64,000 bases of DNA, from the NCBI RefSeq assembly GCF_000341285.1, contig NW_005178460.1, positions 124,001 to 188,000 of the forward strand, given 5' to 3'. Positions within the stretch are counted from its first letter, which is position 1, and every line of letters begins with the position of its first letter. This DNA is from Galdieria sulphuraria (lineage: Eukaryota; Rhodophyta; Bangiophyceae; Galdieriales; Galdieriaceae). Made by a program: the position numbers and the translations under genes. This document shows positions 52,691-64,000 of this stretch, piece after piece. The notes beneath the pieces were generated by a model, which made no database searches, was not told the DNA's origin, and saw only the letters and a program-made list of their open reading frames with translations.

Positions 52691-53161
52691 ATGCTGTCCA
52701 ATAATGAGTTGAGGAGTGCCAATCAGTGGTTTGTATTGTATACTAAGAAAAGCCTGATTGATTCAAGTTGGAGTCAGAATAGCTTCAGTTTACCCATACA
52801 GAGTTGTGGTGCTCGATTTTCTAATCAAGGACACCTTTTATGGTTTTGTAATACTCCTTTCACGTCTCATAGTTCTCCTGTTGAAGAGACTGGAGACTTG
52901 AAATTGAGAAAATCCATTGTTTTTATATCTTACCACCACGAAACGGATTGGTCCACGATACCCAAGTGCCTGTATCGTTGTTCCTATTGTTGGAGTGGAT
53001 TGCAAGTGACACAATGTTTGAAACAAGTTTCAAAGTTATGTGAGGAACAGGGTCGAGACGACTTGCAACTGTTGTGGAGAATGGCACAACTTGGTTCAAA
53101 AGTGCGAAATTCAGTTGTTTGGCAACTATTTCAAGATGCCATCGTATTGCAAGACACTTGA
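52691..53161 (+). CDS. Hypothetical 156-residue protein
   Basis: Not confidently recognised. The intronless frame has a true ATG at 52691 and lies divergent from the Tim-family gene, 70 bp away. The segment SCGARFSNQGHLLWF resembles a short motif in the C-terminal part of GATOR2/SEA-complex WDR59-like proteins, but the protein is far too short to be a full member. It holds several Trp and Cys residues and a helical C-terminal half (QCLKQVSKLCEEQGRDDLQL). It may be a small independent gene or one end of a larger gene whose other exons I could not trace. Confidence 0.45.
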   Translation: MLSNNELRSANQWFVLYTKKSLIDSSWSQNSFSLPIQSCGARFSNQGHLLWFCNTPFTSHSSPVEETGDLKLRKSIVFISYHHETDWSTIPKCLYRCSYCWSGLQVTQCLKQVSKLCEEQGRDDLQLLWRMAQLGSKVRNSVVWQLFQDAIVLQDT

Positions 53162-53285
53162 AAGCTTTGTTGGTGCATAGAGCTCGTACATAGACAATCT
53201 CCTTCATTGTACTTCAACAACAAAACAAATTGAACAACTCCTGAGAAGAACATTCTTCCAAGTTCTCATAAGAAGTAACAAACAG

Positions 53286-54569
53286 TTACCTTTGAGCCTT
53301 TTGTAATATTTCTGACAAGGCAATGGGTCTGTTTTCCTTCCAAGAGCGGGCTGCAGCTAAGGCAGCAACTACGGGTGCTCTTCCATCCTTTCCATCAACA
53401 GGCGATGGCATTCCTTTTCGCAACATTTCTAGAAAAGCTTGCATAATATGAACATATGCTTTCTCATATCTATCCATGAAAAAAGAGTGTGGACGACTTT
53501 GATGAAGACCTTGATCATTGCTCCATATGACCTGATTAGGAGAAATATTGTTTCCTAATAAAGACCCTTTGGAACCAAAAACTTCTATTCGTTGATCATA
53601 TCCATAACTACAACGACGACTATTATCGATGGTTCCCATACTTCCATTTTTCATTCGTAAATGAATAATAACAGTATCCAAATCATTTGCTTGTTTCGCT
53701 TCATCATCAAATGCATTACCACTTACAAATACTTGATCAATTTCACTCCCAGTGATAAACCTTGCCATGTCAAAGTCATGACTAGTCATGTCCAAAAATA
53801 TTCCACCACTATTGGCGAGATATTCTGCTGTAGGAGGAGCAGGATCTCTAGAATGAATATGGAACATACGCAACTCTCCAATTGAACCATCTTCCACTTG
53901 AGCTTTAATAGCCTTAAAGTTGGTATCGAATCTTCTTTGAAATCCTATAAACAGACGAACATTTGCCTTCTCTACGACTTGTAGGCAGTCGTCGATAACT
54001 CCAAGATCATTGGAAATGGGCTTTTCGCAAAAGATATCTTTGCCTGCTTTGGCAACATATTTTAACTGCTCAGCATGAAAACTAGTAGGCGAACCAATAA
54101 CAACTGCTTGTAGCTGGGGATCTTGTAACATTTGTCTATAATCACCATACCAACGAGTCTGACACGCTTCAGCAAGTTGTCTACCCACTGACTCTATAGG
54201 ATCAGCAACTCCTATCAGCTTTACACCCGCTTCTTGGGCAAGAGTTTTGGCATGAATTCTTCCTATTCTTCCACATCCAATAACTCCAATTCCCAAACTT
54301 GATATTGCATTGTGTTGATCACTTGATTGGGAAGAAGTAGAGCGATGGGTAGAACAAAGCAGGTATTGGACTGTTCTCTCTTTGTCACAAGAAAGACGCT
54401 TTCGATGAATACCAGCGTTGCAAGGTGAAATAAAGATGGAATTCTTGTATCCTAATGTATTCGGTTGAACAAACAGACATGTTTGATAACAATGCTCAAC
54501 AACAATATTGAAATGACAAGCCATTCTCTCGTCTATGAAGCGAATTTGTATCATTGGGCAACGAACCAT
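53286..54569 (-). CDS. Gfo/Idh/MocA-family oxidoreductase, inositol 2-dehydrogenase-like
   Basis: NAD(P)-dependent sugar or cyclitol dehydrogenase. Intronless, 427 residues from the ATG at 54569. An N-terminal extension of about 90 residues precedes the Rossmann motif GIGVIGCGRIGRIHAKTL. The family markers are KDIFCEKPIS with the catalytic Lys, FIGFQRRFD, and GGIFLDMTSHDFDMARFITG, whose His-Asp region matches bacterial myo-inositol 2-dehydrogenases (IolG). The whole catalytic part looks bacterial in motif spelling, and the lack of introns among intron-rich neighbours agrees with past transfer, followed by gain of a targeting leader. Substrate is not determinable; inositol or scyllo-inosose chemistry is the best guess. 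Confidence 0.83.
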   Translation of the reverse strand: MVRCPMIQIRFIDERMACHFNIVVEHCYQTCLFVQPNTLGYKNSIFISPCNAGIHRKRLSCDKERTVQYLLCSTHRSTSSQSSDQHNAISSLGIGVIGCGRIGRIHAKTLAQEAGVKLIGVADPIESVGRQLAEACQTRWYGDYRQMLQDPQLQAVVIGSPTSFHAEQLKYVAKAGKDIFCEKPISNDLGVIDDCLQVVEKANVRLFIGFQRRFDTNFKAIKAQVEDGSIGELRMFHIHSRDPAPPTAEYLANSGGIFLDMTSHDFDMARFITGSEIDQVFVSGNAFDDEAKQANDLDTVIIHLRMKNGSMGTIDNSRRCSYGYDQRIEVFGSKGSLLGNNISPNQVIWSNDQGLHQSRPHSFFMDRYEKAYVHIMQAFLEMLRKGMPSPVDGKDGRAPVVAALAAARSWKENRPIALSEILQKAQR

Positions 54570-54817
54570 CAAGTGTTATTAGAAAGAAGTATGATATGAT
54601 ATAAATGGATAATATTACCTAAAACCATTTTTTACCTTTCTTACGGTGTTTCAACAAAAGGAGATACGATACTATTCTTGACTTGTACATCGAATTGCTT
54701 TCAGAGAGAATCTCCTGATAATGAGAAACAAACCTAGAAAATATCAACAAGAGTATATTTCAACTAGCAATACAAAATGGCAAATCCATACAAGACAAAC
54801 TGTGATGGACTCAAAAA

Positions 54818-55838
54818 ATGGCGCGATTGAATTTTGAAAAAAAAATGCCAATGGCAACAAAACAACTTCAACATGTCTCTCCTTCTCCAGCGTTACGAAA
54901 ACTTTGTGAGGCGAACGATGAAAACGAACCAACTGAACAGATCAAGCAAGAAGTTATTCAAGAGTTGGTAGAGACTTGGGAATTCGGTAGAGCAGTAAAT
55001 GTCAACTATACTTTGGACAAAGGTAAGGACAGAATGGCTTTTTATGAATAGATTGAAAACTAAAGTGGTAATTTATTAGCTGCTGTAGCTGGTGCTGCTG
55101 GTAAGTTTATATTTTTTACATGGAATTTTTGCCAGTATATTGACCAAGTGATAGTAAACGAAAAAGCAGTCGTAGAATATCTTCAAGCAAGAGCACAAGC
55201 TTTATGTGACATGGGGTTGTTGGATGAACAAGGAATGCACGCAATTTTACAAGGGAGATTACAAAAAAGAGACAGTGCTTACGAGGTACGCAAGGCTCGA
55301 TTCTCTCGTTGCAAATGTTTTGAGTTGCAGTTCGAAAAAGGATATTGAGAATGCGGTCAATGCTCATTGGCCTCCTAAGAAAAGAAATACAACAAGCAAG
55401 GAAATGGAGCCAGTTGCAAATGCTTTGCCACAACCATCCATAGGTGATATAACGAATAAGATGAATCCTCCAAAGTCCTACAAGGATAGACGAGCTACCA
55501 TCATGGCATTAGGAGATGCCTTTTCTCAAGCTTATGACAACATCATTTATCAAGGAAAGCAATCCAAGTTGCCAAAATCTGTCAAGAAACATTTGACTTC
55601 TACACAATCGAAAACGAAAGAAACTCCTTCAGCAACTGGGCACCGTAACTTGCAATCGACAGTTAATGGTAACGATGACTTGAGACAATCTAATTATCTT
55701 CATATCAATGACTCCAACCCAAATGATTTACTACAACCTCATCAAAATGTATCGTGCCCATCCTCTCGGACACCAAGAGAAAACAGACAACCTCAACTCA
55801 ATACCATTGAAAATCGCCAATGCTGTGTTTTACAGTAA
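54818..55838 (+). CDS. Unrecognised protein ending in a CaaX box
   Basis: Exons 54818-55022, 55080-55285 and 55341-55838 keep phase and give 302 residues. The N-terminal half is helical and charged (EQIKQEVIQELVETWEFGRAV, then NEKAVVEYLQARAQALCDMG, LLDEQGMHAILQGRLQKRDS). The second half is disordered, rich in Asn, Gln, Ser and Lys. The chain ends in QCCVLQ; the last four residues, CVLQ, form a CaaX box whose final Gln favours farnesylation, and the extra Cys before it could be palmitoylated, as in Ras-type lipid anchors. It is not a GTPase. A possible 35-nt intron inside exon 2 breaks the frame, so I left it unspliced. Confidence 0.6.
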
Positions 55839-56000
55839 AATGCCCAAAAGCAAGATATATAGGTTATGAAGTGATCACAAGGGATAATTCAAAATGAGTA
55901 GGATTACTAGTAAACTCTGTACTATATTCAAAAAAGAGCATTTTCCATCTATCATATGCATATTTATATAGATTATGTAAAAAAACAAAAGGAGCTCAAC

Positions 56001-58439
56001 TTAAGAAAAGGATGTAATGAAGATATCAGATAAGTCTTCCGACTCTCTGAGAAACAGCCCTTTTTCATTGGCTAAATGTAATAGGCATATAAATAGATAA
56101 GGAGATGTAATATTTTTTCTATCGCGTTCACTGAATTGCTCAAATAATTGAGTTACCTATAGGAAATGTCAAGTTTTAGCACCAAGTAAGATATGAAGCT
56201 TCTTACCATTCTTTGTAATGACAACGTCTCATTCATATCGTTTGCGGAAGCTTGTTGCAAACTTTCATTTTCATCTGAAGTAATACCTTTTTGTGAAATG
56301 ATTCTCCACATATCTTGTTTCAGTTGACGAATGTCTACATTCTTTGCCATAGTAGCAAAAGGAATATCAACCTAGTTACGAATCATTGAGTTCAAAAGCC
56401 AAAGAAAAGATAATTGATATGAACAACCTTTTCAACCTTGTATGGTTGTTCAACAAACTCCAATTCTTCCATATTCGTTGTGGACAAGTCCCAGTTGGAA
56501 CTGGGATTATTTCCAACAACTGTATTCCATTCTTCATCTTGATTTCCCATCAATTCATAATGAATGTCTTCATCAAGGCATTCCGCATCCCAATGCTCAT
56601 GATCATTACGATGAGTATTCGTGACATTACTCGTCGTCTTTTTCACAAGGTATGTAGGTTTCAGAAAGAGGCGGAAGAGGTCAGATGGCTGATAGTGCAA
56701 GTCAGGAGGAAGTAAGTTGGCAGAATCTTCATTTTTTAACCACGAAGCATTCGACAATAAAGTACTACTCGAATTCTTAGGTTGAGCAAATGCACTACAA
56801 AAATCCACATCTTCGACAGGTTTTGAAAAGTCCAACAACTTATCCACTTTGCTTCGATGTCTCTTCTCGATTCTTCTTTCGCCATTATGTTCATTTGTGG
56901 AAAGGGACACATTCCTACCACCCGTAACAAACTTCCAATGTGTGGGACCAGCCCATGAAAACGTAAGAAGACTTTGCAACTTTTTATCATTCCATTGCAT
57001 GTTGGCATCCTTATTTCCATCTAATAATTCTCCTACTTGAAACATATCCGCACCATGAGCAAACATCTCAGTAATCCATTGCTTCCGTTCCTCTTCATCC
57101 TATCGAGTTGAGTCAGCGACGCCATTTTTCAATAAAAGTTAATTACCATTCCTGAGACTTCCTCTAATGGGAAACTTTCTCCATGAGAATTTTTCCATCT
57201 TGCTTCTATAGCCCCTTCTTCATTCCACGCTTCCAACTCTAAGCCATCATGAGAATCCAAGTACATCGAACTGTAATCAATAGGCTCCAATTCATGTGAC
57301 TCGTTCCTCATCATTTCAGGATTCTCCACATCAACATTCCCCGGTGTTTGATTTTCTTTGTTCACAATAGCATGACCAGTATTTTGAATGTAATGTAGCA
57401 TTTCTGGACATATGCCATTTTTGTAAGCAACATCCACGGATAATGAATCCAGGTGACTATGTAGACTCTTTTTTACAAAGTTATAACTGTCTTGGTATTT
57501 TTGTCGACAAGTCATTCCAACACATCCGTTTTGAATAGATGCAAAAAAAGGTCGTTGAGAATCAAAAACCAAATGACAAGCGCCATCTTTACAAGGCTCT
57601 TGAGACAAATTCAATGCATGTAGCAAAGAATTATTCGTCTCTGTGTTGTGAATAGCACGTGAAATCACTTGAAATAAAGGGTCCAACATATGCTCGACGT
57701 CATAAGATTTCACAGATATATTATCTATGTTCTTTTCCAAGGTACATTCACCTTGGGTTCGTGATTGGGTATGCTTCTTTTTGACATTTGATAGGTCAAC
57801 TGTCTCTTCAGAGTCGTTCTCTTCTAAAGTCACTTTCTCTGATGGTGGTCCACCCGAACGAGTAAGATCACCCAACACACTGTAGGCACTAGTATGCACA
57901 GAATCGACTCTATAAGAATAAATTTTAGTGCTGGCATCCAAAGTAACTCCTGCCAATTGAAAGTTGGCTTCAGTTGGTTCTTCTATTTCATGACTAGCAT
58001 CTTCTTCGGCATTTATTTCACCACTGACGACCAAACTTCTTAAATGATCTATAAGAGCAAGTGACCAAGAATTTTTAGCGTTGATTTTGTTATCTCGACA
58101 CAACTTGATGGTGGTAGAATAAAGCTGTGCAAGTTGCCTTGGGTCTAACTTTTCTTCCAAAGTTGCTCTATTGGCTTCAAGTTCTTTTGATGTTGTTTGA
58201 AAGAGACTCTTTTCTCTTTTCGCTTTTCGAGCTGCTTGTTTTTCGGCTTCGTCATCGTTGAAGCGTAACGGAGTCCGGCTAATAGCAGTCGATGATGATG
58301 ATGATGGTTGATGTTCGGGAGTCTTTGTCAACACACTCGGATGAGGTGAATTCCTATAGAAACTACTTAACCTTCTTTTCGCTTTCTTGTCACTCTTTGG
58401 TGTTGTCCAACTTGACTCTTGGAAAAGCTTTTCTTCCAT
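56001..58439 (-). CDS. NCAPH: Condensin complex subunit 2 (CAP-H/Brn1 kleisin)
   Basis: Kleisin that links the SMC2 and SMC4 heads in condensin I for mitotic chromosome compaction. Exons 58439-57147, 57099-56428, 56371-56207 and 56156-56001 encode 761 residues. N-terminal kleisin region: TIKLCRDNKINAKNSWSLAL and LAGVTLDASTKIYSYRVDSVHTSAYSVLGDL. The middle carries GPTHWKFVTGG and DFCSAFAQPK. The C-terminal winged helix that binds the SMC head is read only after splicing: DIPFATMAKNVDIRQLKQDMW, then ICLLHLANEKGL in the last exon. Length and motif order match CAP-H rather than CAP-H2. The Ser-rich head with SPHP and TPxx sites could be a CDK target region. Confidence 0.93.
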
Positions 58440-58756
58440 AAGTATTTTGCTTCACAAGATGAAAACCAATTCCATTTTAAATTTGGCGGGTCTTCAGCTG
58501 CGCTCCATTTCCCATTGGACGATTGAATCATAACAAAATGATTTATTAAGTGCTCTTTCTAAGCTGTATGTATATAAACAGATAGCAAGACTGGCTGCAC
58601 AAGTTGTACTTGAAAAAGTAATATCTAACAGATTAACCCATATACATCTATGACTGATACATCCATTCAAATAAAATAAACACAAAGATTGATGCCAATT
58701 GTACCCATTTCTATATCACTAACATCAAAAGTAACGAAACCCATCACCAATCAGTA
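58440..58756. other. Intergenic region upstream of CAP-H
   Basis: 317 bp between the CAP-H start and the end of the UBL membrane protein gene, both minus strand. No coding or RNA feature recognised. Confidence 0.5.
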
Positions 58757-59764
58757 TCATTCTCCAGAACGTCCGGAAGAGGGGTCTTGCTCATGAGTCA
58801 TCAACCATGTTGAACGAAGAATACCAAATAACAAGTTTCCGACAACTCCTGCCAAAATGCCCAGCTTTCTTTTTCGTGGAAGCCCTCGATCCAATAAAAA
58901 CACCAACACAATAATACCCAAAAGAAAACCAACCAATAAACCAAATACGAAGTCATGAACAGTTCCCTCACTCTCTCCAAAAACAGACTCGTCAGTAAAA
59001 GCTCCACCTTCCAAATCTCCAACTGTTATTTCATGAGTAGAGGCATCAGCCATCCACCTTTCTTCCAAGTCTCTCAAATCTCCTGTCTCTTCCAGATGGT
59101 CAGGGTTCAATCCTTGACTGCGTGCAAATTGTCTCCTCAGGACTGCAATTTCATCTTCCGTAAAGCCTGCCTCACGAAGACGGTCCAAGCCACGATATTC
59201 TGAGTGGGGATCAACTACGGGAATGCGTGTCTGTAACCGTTCACTTCTTTCTTGATTGTTACTGGTGCGACCAGCAGACTTGGGAAATACACTCAACGTT
59301 ATTCCAAAGTATGTGTACCGACAGAAACTAGTGACTTACCGTTACGTTAACTTCATCTGAGATAACACAGTGAACATAAGAACCGTCTTCTATTTTCGAA
59401 TCTACTAACCTATTGCTCAAAAAGTACGTTTGCACTCTGTGCCCAACTGTGTCCTCAGCACATACCTCGAACTTCCTTCACTCAATAACTTTCCAGAATA
59501 AATAAGACGAATCCTACAACCAACAACAACTATCAACACAAAGCTAACTAGTCTCCTGACAAAATACTAATATAAACAAGAAAGACACCTACCGCTTGGT
59601 TTTAGGGTCTATTTTCCTTTCTTGACATACCTAAACTCATTCAGTTTCCTGTTTAGAGTGGGTTGAGTATAACAAACCTTGTCTTTTAATTGGTCTATAG
59701 TTGCGTCTTGGTCCACTTGAATTGTGGAAACACTTCCATCTGGTAAGCCTATGCGTAACTGCAT
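58757..59764 (-). CDS. Ubiquitin-like domain membrane protein (DSC3/DUF2407-like)
   Basis: Probable subunit of a Golgi/ER membrane ubiquitin-ligase complex like yeast and fungal Dsc3, or a TMUB relative. Five exons (59764-59678, 59630-59593, 59513-59466, 59409-59340, 59278-58757) give 254 residues. The N-terminal ubiquitin fold is clear after splicing: MQLRIGLPDGSVSTIQVDQD, ATIDQLKDKVCQ, RIRLIYSGKLLSEGS and DGSYVHCVIS. The second conserved part, YRGLDRLREAGFTEDEIAVL and RRQFARSQGL, matches the DUF2407 C-terminal region. Two hydrophobic helices follow (DFVFGLLVGFLLGIIVLVFLL and LGILAGVVGNLLFGIL). The last intron acceptor was placed at CCCAAG for phase; the upstream frame beginning TTG at 59296 is not a start. 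Confidence 0.75.
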
Positions 59765-59975
59765 CAACTCTTTCAATATGTAAATTTCTACGATATTTGG
59801 GAAGAGCCCAAAAGATCTGATGGATGGAATAGTTGAGAATCACAAGTAGCTTGATTGGTCTCTTTGTACTGTTTTTTGTATTTTTGTCGTAACCAGAGAA
59901 TATTCAATGTTTCTAGTTGTTATCTTTATATCATTTTCTAAGGAAAAATAAACATATGGTTGATTAATGGTGAAT

Positions 59976-60972
59976 TTACTGCTTTCTGAATAACAAAGCG
60001 GTATTGGATGCTGGCATTTCCGAAACTGTCACACATTCCAACTATTATTACGTTCATAAGCCAACTAAATGTAAAGAAAAGAGCAAAACTTGCCTGATTT
60101 TCTCGTGCCAAACGTTGCAAATCCTTAACGTCACGCAAACCATACTATATCGATTGGATTCCTTACAGATATTTCATTATATAATATACTTACCTCTGGA
60201 TGAGTGGACTGAAGCATCTCATCAAAATTCTTATTGGATTCTATTGAACATAAATAAGAAAAGTGATGAAATGGAATGGAAACTAATTACCGTTGGCATA
60301 TTGGCCATCCACTTTGCAAGCTGCATAGATGAATAAAAAACCACCTGGATTCAACAAACTTGCCTAGAGTGAGAACTTGAAACAGAATACGTTGCATACT
60401 TACTCTTTGGACTTTTGAAATAGTTGCAAGTGCAGTGCTTTAGGAGATACGTGAATGCAGTTTATGGCAATCATAAGATCGAACTATATATATAAAATGT
60501 TAGCAAGAAACTTTCTTTCATAGATATTTTTACTACCGGAGCCTTTTTCTCTACGACACTCCAATCTTCTTGTGTCGCATCTAACCAAATAGGTTCATCT
60601 ATATTGGATATAAGAGCAACCCGCTGCTGGAGTTGCTCCAAATTCTCTTTATCAACATCTGTAGGCTACAGACATTTTCTTCCTTTGAGAAACTATTGAG
60701 AGTATCAAAAACATACCACAAATTTCCATCGGGGAAGTTTCTCTGCAAAGTACGTTATGTGCTGTCCAAGACCACTGGCAATCTTTTGTCCCAATAAGAA
60801 TCTTGTTCGATAAACAAAAAGTTACTTATACCTCCAATGCAGTACCCTCTTCAGGTAAGTATTTGGAAAGCATATCAAATATAGAATATTTACTTCTTTC
60901 TGCAGCTGAAGTATATCGTTGTTTGTAAGTTTCTTTGTCTCCAAAGGGGTAGCGAGTTTCCTGATTCTTCAT
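59976..60972 (-). CDS. METTL26/DUF938 family methyltransferase
   Basis: SAM-dependent methyltransferase-like protein of unknown substrate, conserved from bacteria to human. About six or seven exons: 60972-60832, 60782-60717, 60665-60537, one ending near 60405, then others to the stop at 59978-59976. Motifs: TSAAERSKYSIFDML, LEIASGLGQHITYFAEKLP as SAM motif I, PTDVDKENLEQL, FDLMIAINCIHVSP, LNPGGFLFIYAACKVDGQY, HPEYGLRDVKDLQRLA and the terminal SEMPASNTALLFRKQ. The last exon is visible only if the intron near 60093 is removed; a longer read-through frame ends in a hydrophobic tail foreign to the family. Confidence 0.85.
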
Positions 60973-61072
60973 AGAGAAATCTACAAAATGAAGAGTCAAG
61001 CGCTATTATTCTCTCTTTTAAAGAGGAATTCTACGTAGAAAGTGATGAGGATTTATTTCTCTCTCTCTCTGA

Positions 61073-62182
<1,110 letters not shown>

Positions 62183-63108
62183 GTTTTTGGTTTTGAATAA
62201 TATTGGAAACTGTTGGCACTTTAAAATGGAAGGCTTATGATATATATATATATATTATATCTTTGGAAGGAGAGCAGTTTGGGAAAGCCAAATAATTGCT
62301 TTGGATTATTCCCAAACCAGAAAACCTTATTGCCCATTGGACATTTGGCTATTGTAAGTAGCCAACTTTTGGAGACTTGCTTTGTTTAGTTTTGGTTGGT
62401 AAATGTCATATCCAGTCATCATAAGTTGTAGAGTTGTGAGAACCATTTTCACATTGTCTATTTTTGTATTTCATATAATAATAAAATTTTAACTATTCAA
62501 AGTTTAGTACTATAGTATGACTTTCTTTGTTGTTCAAAAGGAGATGTTCCAACTTATCTAAATGTCAAAAGAATATCTTTCTTATTCTGGAACAAGATTA
62601 GAAAATGAAAGAAAAATCTTCCAGAATGTCCACTTGCACAAACTTCATGCCCGACGCAGAAATCCGGAAGCATCTTTTTGTTGGTTCTCAGCATCGCACG
62701 AGAAAGTGACCGATTAGTAAGCTGTGCGTGCCAAGTATTAAATGTCATATACGACTTGAGTTTTCTAGAAACACATGAACACTTTTTAAAGACTGTGTCG
62801 AAGTTTACTATTTCTATTTCGCACGGAACCAAAAGGACTCTTTTCAGGTGCCTACACAACTTGAGTCGTTTTCTTTATATTGTACTGTAAGTTGACATAG
62901 ATAGAGAAAAGAAAGGAGATAGTTTAAAGTTGTTATATGAAAGAAGGAGTTGAAATAACTTGTTTGATAGGTTTTGTATATTGGAAAATAGTATCTTTTA
63001 GTTGGTTATTGGGTAGTTTCTATAATCTAGTTGCCTTCTGATCGTAAGTGTTTTGAATTGATTGTTATCCGTCTCCTTTACTGTATTTTATCAAAGTTTA
63101 TATTGGAT
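62183..63108. other. Intergenic region between KRR1 and the last gene
   Basis: About 0.93 kb, with a TA tract near 62242-62256. Overlapping short frames on both strands (minus 62554-62859, plus 62678-62890) show no family features. Probably KRR1 3' UTR plus promoter or 5' leader of the next gene. Confidence 0.5.
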
Positions 63109-64000
63109 ATGACTGGTCACTCTTTGTTTGGTTGTATAGATGCTTTGTATCAAAGAGAAGTTGAAGCAACTTTCTCTCTTCAGTTTGTTGATCCAGGCTC
63201 CATCAAGAACCCATCGGATTCATCCTCTGTACAGTTGGGTAGTTTTTGGTCGCCTCCTCCTTCTTCTTCGTACGAGACCACTCAACCTGCTTCTATGAAC
63301 TTGACTGAACATATTGTGATCCCAACACATCAAGATACGGACTTGATGATACCTAATAACAAAGGTTCTTTGGAGTTTCAGAATATCTCCAACTCTATGT
63401 CGGTCTCTTCCTTATCTCAAAACACGGAACGTCAGCAACCCATCCAAATGAGACTTCATGGCAACATTGCTCAAGTCTTGCGTCTTATTCGGTTACTTAC
63501 GGTTCCTAATAGTACTTTGGAAATGACAGGAACAGTAACTTTTTCGTTAAAGTTAAATGAAGAGGAGCAAAAATATTTGTGTGAAAGTGATGAGAAGACT
63601 TGTTTTCGTTGGATAGTTTCAAGAAGTGCAGCTGCAGTACATTTAGAATGTGCTTCTTGTTCAGGAGAATCTTCACATATTATCATTTCTGGCAAGTTTG
63701 AATGTGTGATCAAAGCCTATGATTTAGTTGCAGAGTTGTTGGATCCTCAAAAGAGAGGAAAGCATCCTTTAGAAGTGGAGAACAAGTCTCATAATAATGA
63801 AGTGAAGCATAGCTTTGGTTTGGACTCTACTTCGGAGTTTCCAGCAGTATGGCTTACTTTACAAGAATCGTCCTTAGCAGATCCATTTTCTTCTCGTCAA
63901 CAGTCTCCAGTTTCACGTCAATTTTCGGATTGGATTGTTCCTCCTTCGTTAGTTCATTCACATAATTTGAGCCATCATCATTCTACTACTTCCAATGCAG
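63109..64000 (+). CDS. Unrecognised protein, 3' partial
   Basis: An uninterrupted frame runs from the ATG at 63109 to the window edge, 297 codons without a stop. The first 110 residues are Ser/Pro-rich. Residues about 115-235 look globular: QPIQMRLHGNIAQVLRLIRL, a strand-rich part (TVTFSLKLNEEE, CFRWIVSRSAAAVHLEC) and IIISGKFECVIKAYDLVAEL. The last of these, with its strand-turn-helix pattern, loosely resembles a KH-type RNA-binding fold but lacks a clear GxxG loop. After that the sequence turns Ser/His-rich. No confident family; the rest of the gene lies outside. Confidence 0.7.
   Translation, partial: MTGHSLFGCIDALYQREVEATFSLQFVDPGSIKNPSDSSSVQLGSFWSPPPSSSYETTQPASMNLTEHIVIPTHQDTDLMIPNNKGSLEFQNISNSMSVSSLSQNTERQQPIQMRLHGNIAQVLRLIRLLTVPNSTLEMTGTVTFSLKLNEEEQKYLCESDEKTCFRWIVSRSAAAVHLECASCSGESSHIIISGKFECVIKAYDLVAELLDPQKRGKHPLEVENKSHNNEVKHSFGLDSTSEFPAVWLTLQESSLADPFSSRQQSPVSRQFSDWIVPPSLVHSHNLSHHHSTTSNA

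Noticed and set aside
55101-55136. A 35-nt GTAAGT...CAG intron inside the CaaX-protein gene
   Set aside because: Removing it shifts the frame into stops, while leaving it in keeps a continuous frame to the next confirmed junction.
60050-60110. Apparent GC-AG intron in METTL26 (donor CAG/GCAAGT)
   Set aside because: The downstream SEMPASNTALLFRKQ frame needs one leftover base, which the neighbouring GT donor (after GCAA) supplies and the GC donor does not.

Overview
The window is nuclear DNA from a compact, AT-rich eukaryotic genome. Genes are packed on both strands, most are cut by spliceosomal introns of about 45-60 nt, and neighbouring coding regions often lie within a few tens of bases of each other. 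Plastid-lineage proteins (class II DAHP synthase, a cyanobacterial-type DUF3326 protein, chorismate synthase) sit beside ordinary mitochondrial, splicing and chromosome genes. This combination suggests a photosynthetic protist, most likely a cyanidiophyte red alga such as Galdieria. That assignment is an inference from gene style and content; no species marker is present.

Layout. 0-6 kb: chorismate synthase (5' end outside the window), V-ATPase c'', DUF3326 protein, a duplicated-motif protein and complex I NDUFS7. 6-16 kb: the 2,224-residue ASCC3-type helicase, a secreted SGNH hydrolase, a 1.6-kb stretch without a recognised gene and a small QCR10-like protein. 16-23 kb: a CUE plus lipid-binding-fold protein, a small membrane protein, an FkbM methyltransferase, a WD40 protein, prefoldin subunit 1 and an MFS transporter. 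24-30 kb: class II DAHP synthase, enoyl-CoA hydratase and an FHA plus C2H2 zinc-finger regulator. 30-36 kb: a long gene that appears to join a degenerate PARN-like domain, a degenerate nucleotidyltransferase and a LOTUS-like domain, then an ERG26-like enzyme. 36-46 kb: a U5 snRNA gene divergent from PRP16, then profilin, TPS/TPP and succinyl-CoA ligase beta with almost no spacing. 46-55 kb: ICMT, an unrecognised nuclear-type protein, MnmG/MTO1, a Tim17/22/23 protein and a Gfo/Idh/MocA oxidoreductase. 55-64 kb: a CaaX-ending protein, condensin CAP-H, a UBL membrane protein, METTL26, KRR1 and a gene running off the right edge.

Functional links. Two shikimate-pathway enzymes (first and last steps) lie 23 kb apart. 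U5 snRNA and PRP16, both acting in the catalytic spliceosome, share a 131-bp divergent interval. ICMT is encoded in the same window as a protein ending in a CaaX box. The most unusual coding feature is the PARN-like/nucleotidyltransferase gene, whose two enzyme domains both lack expected acidic catalytic residues. I rebuilt many exon-intron structures by reading frame, phase and GT-AG; these are predictions without transcript support. I saw no CRISPR array, tRNA, rRNA, transposon or viral element.
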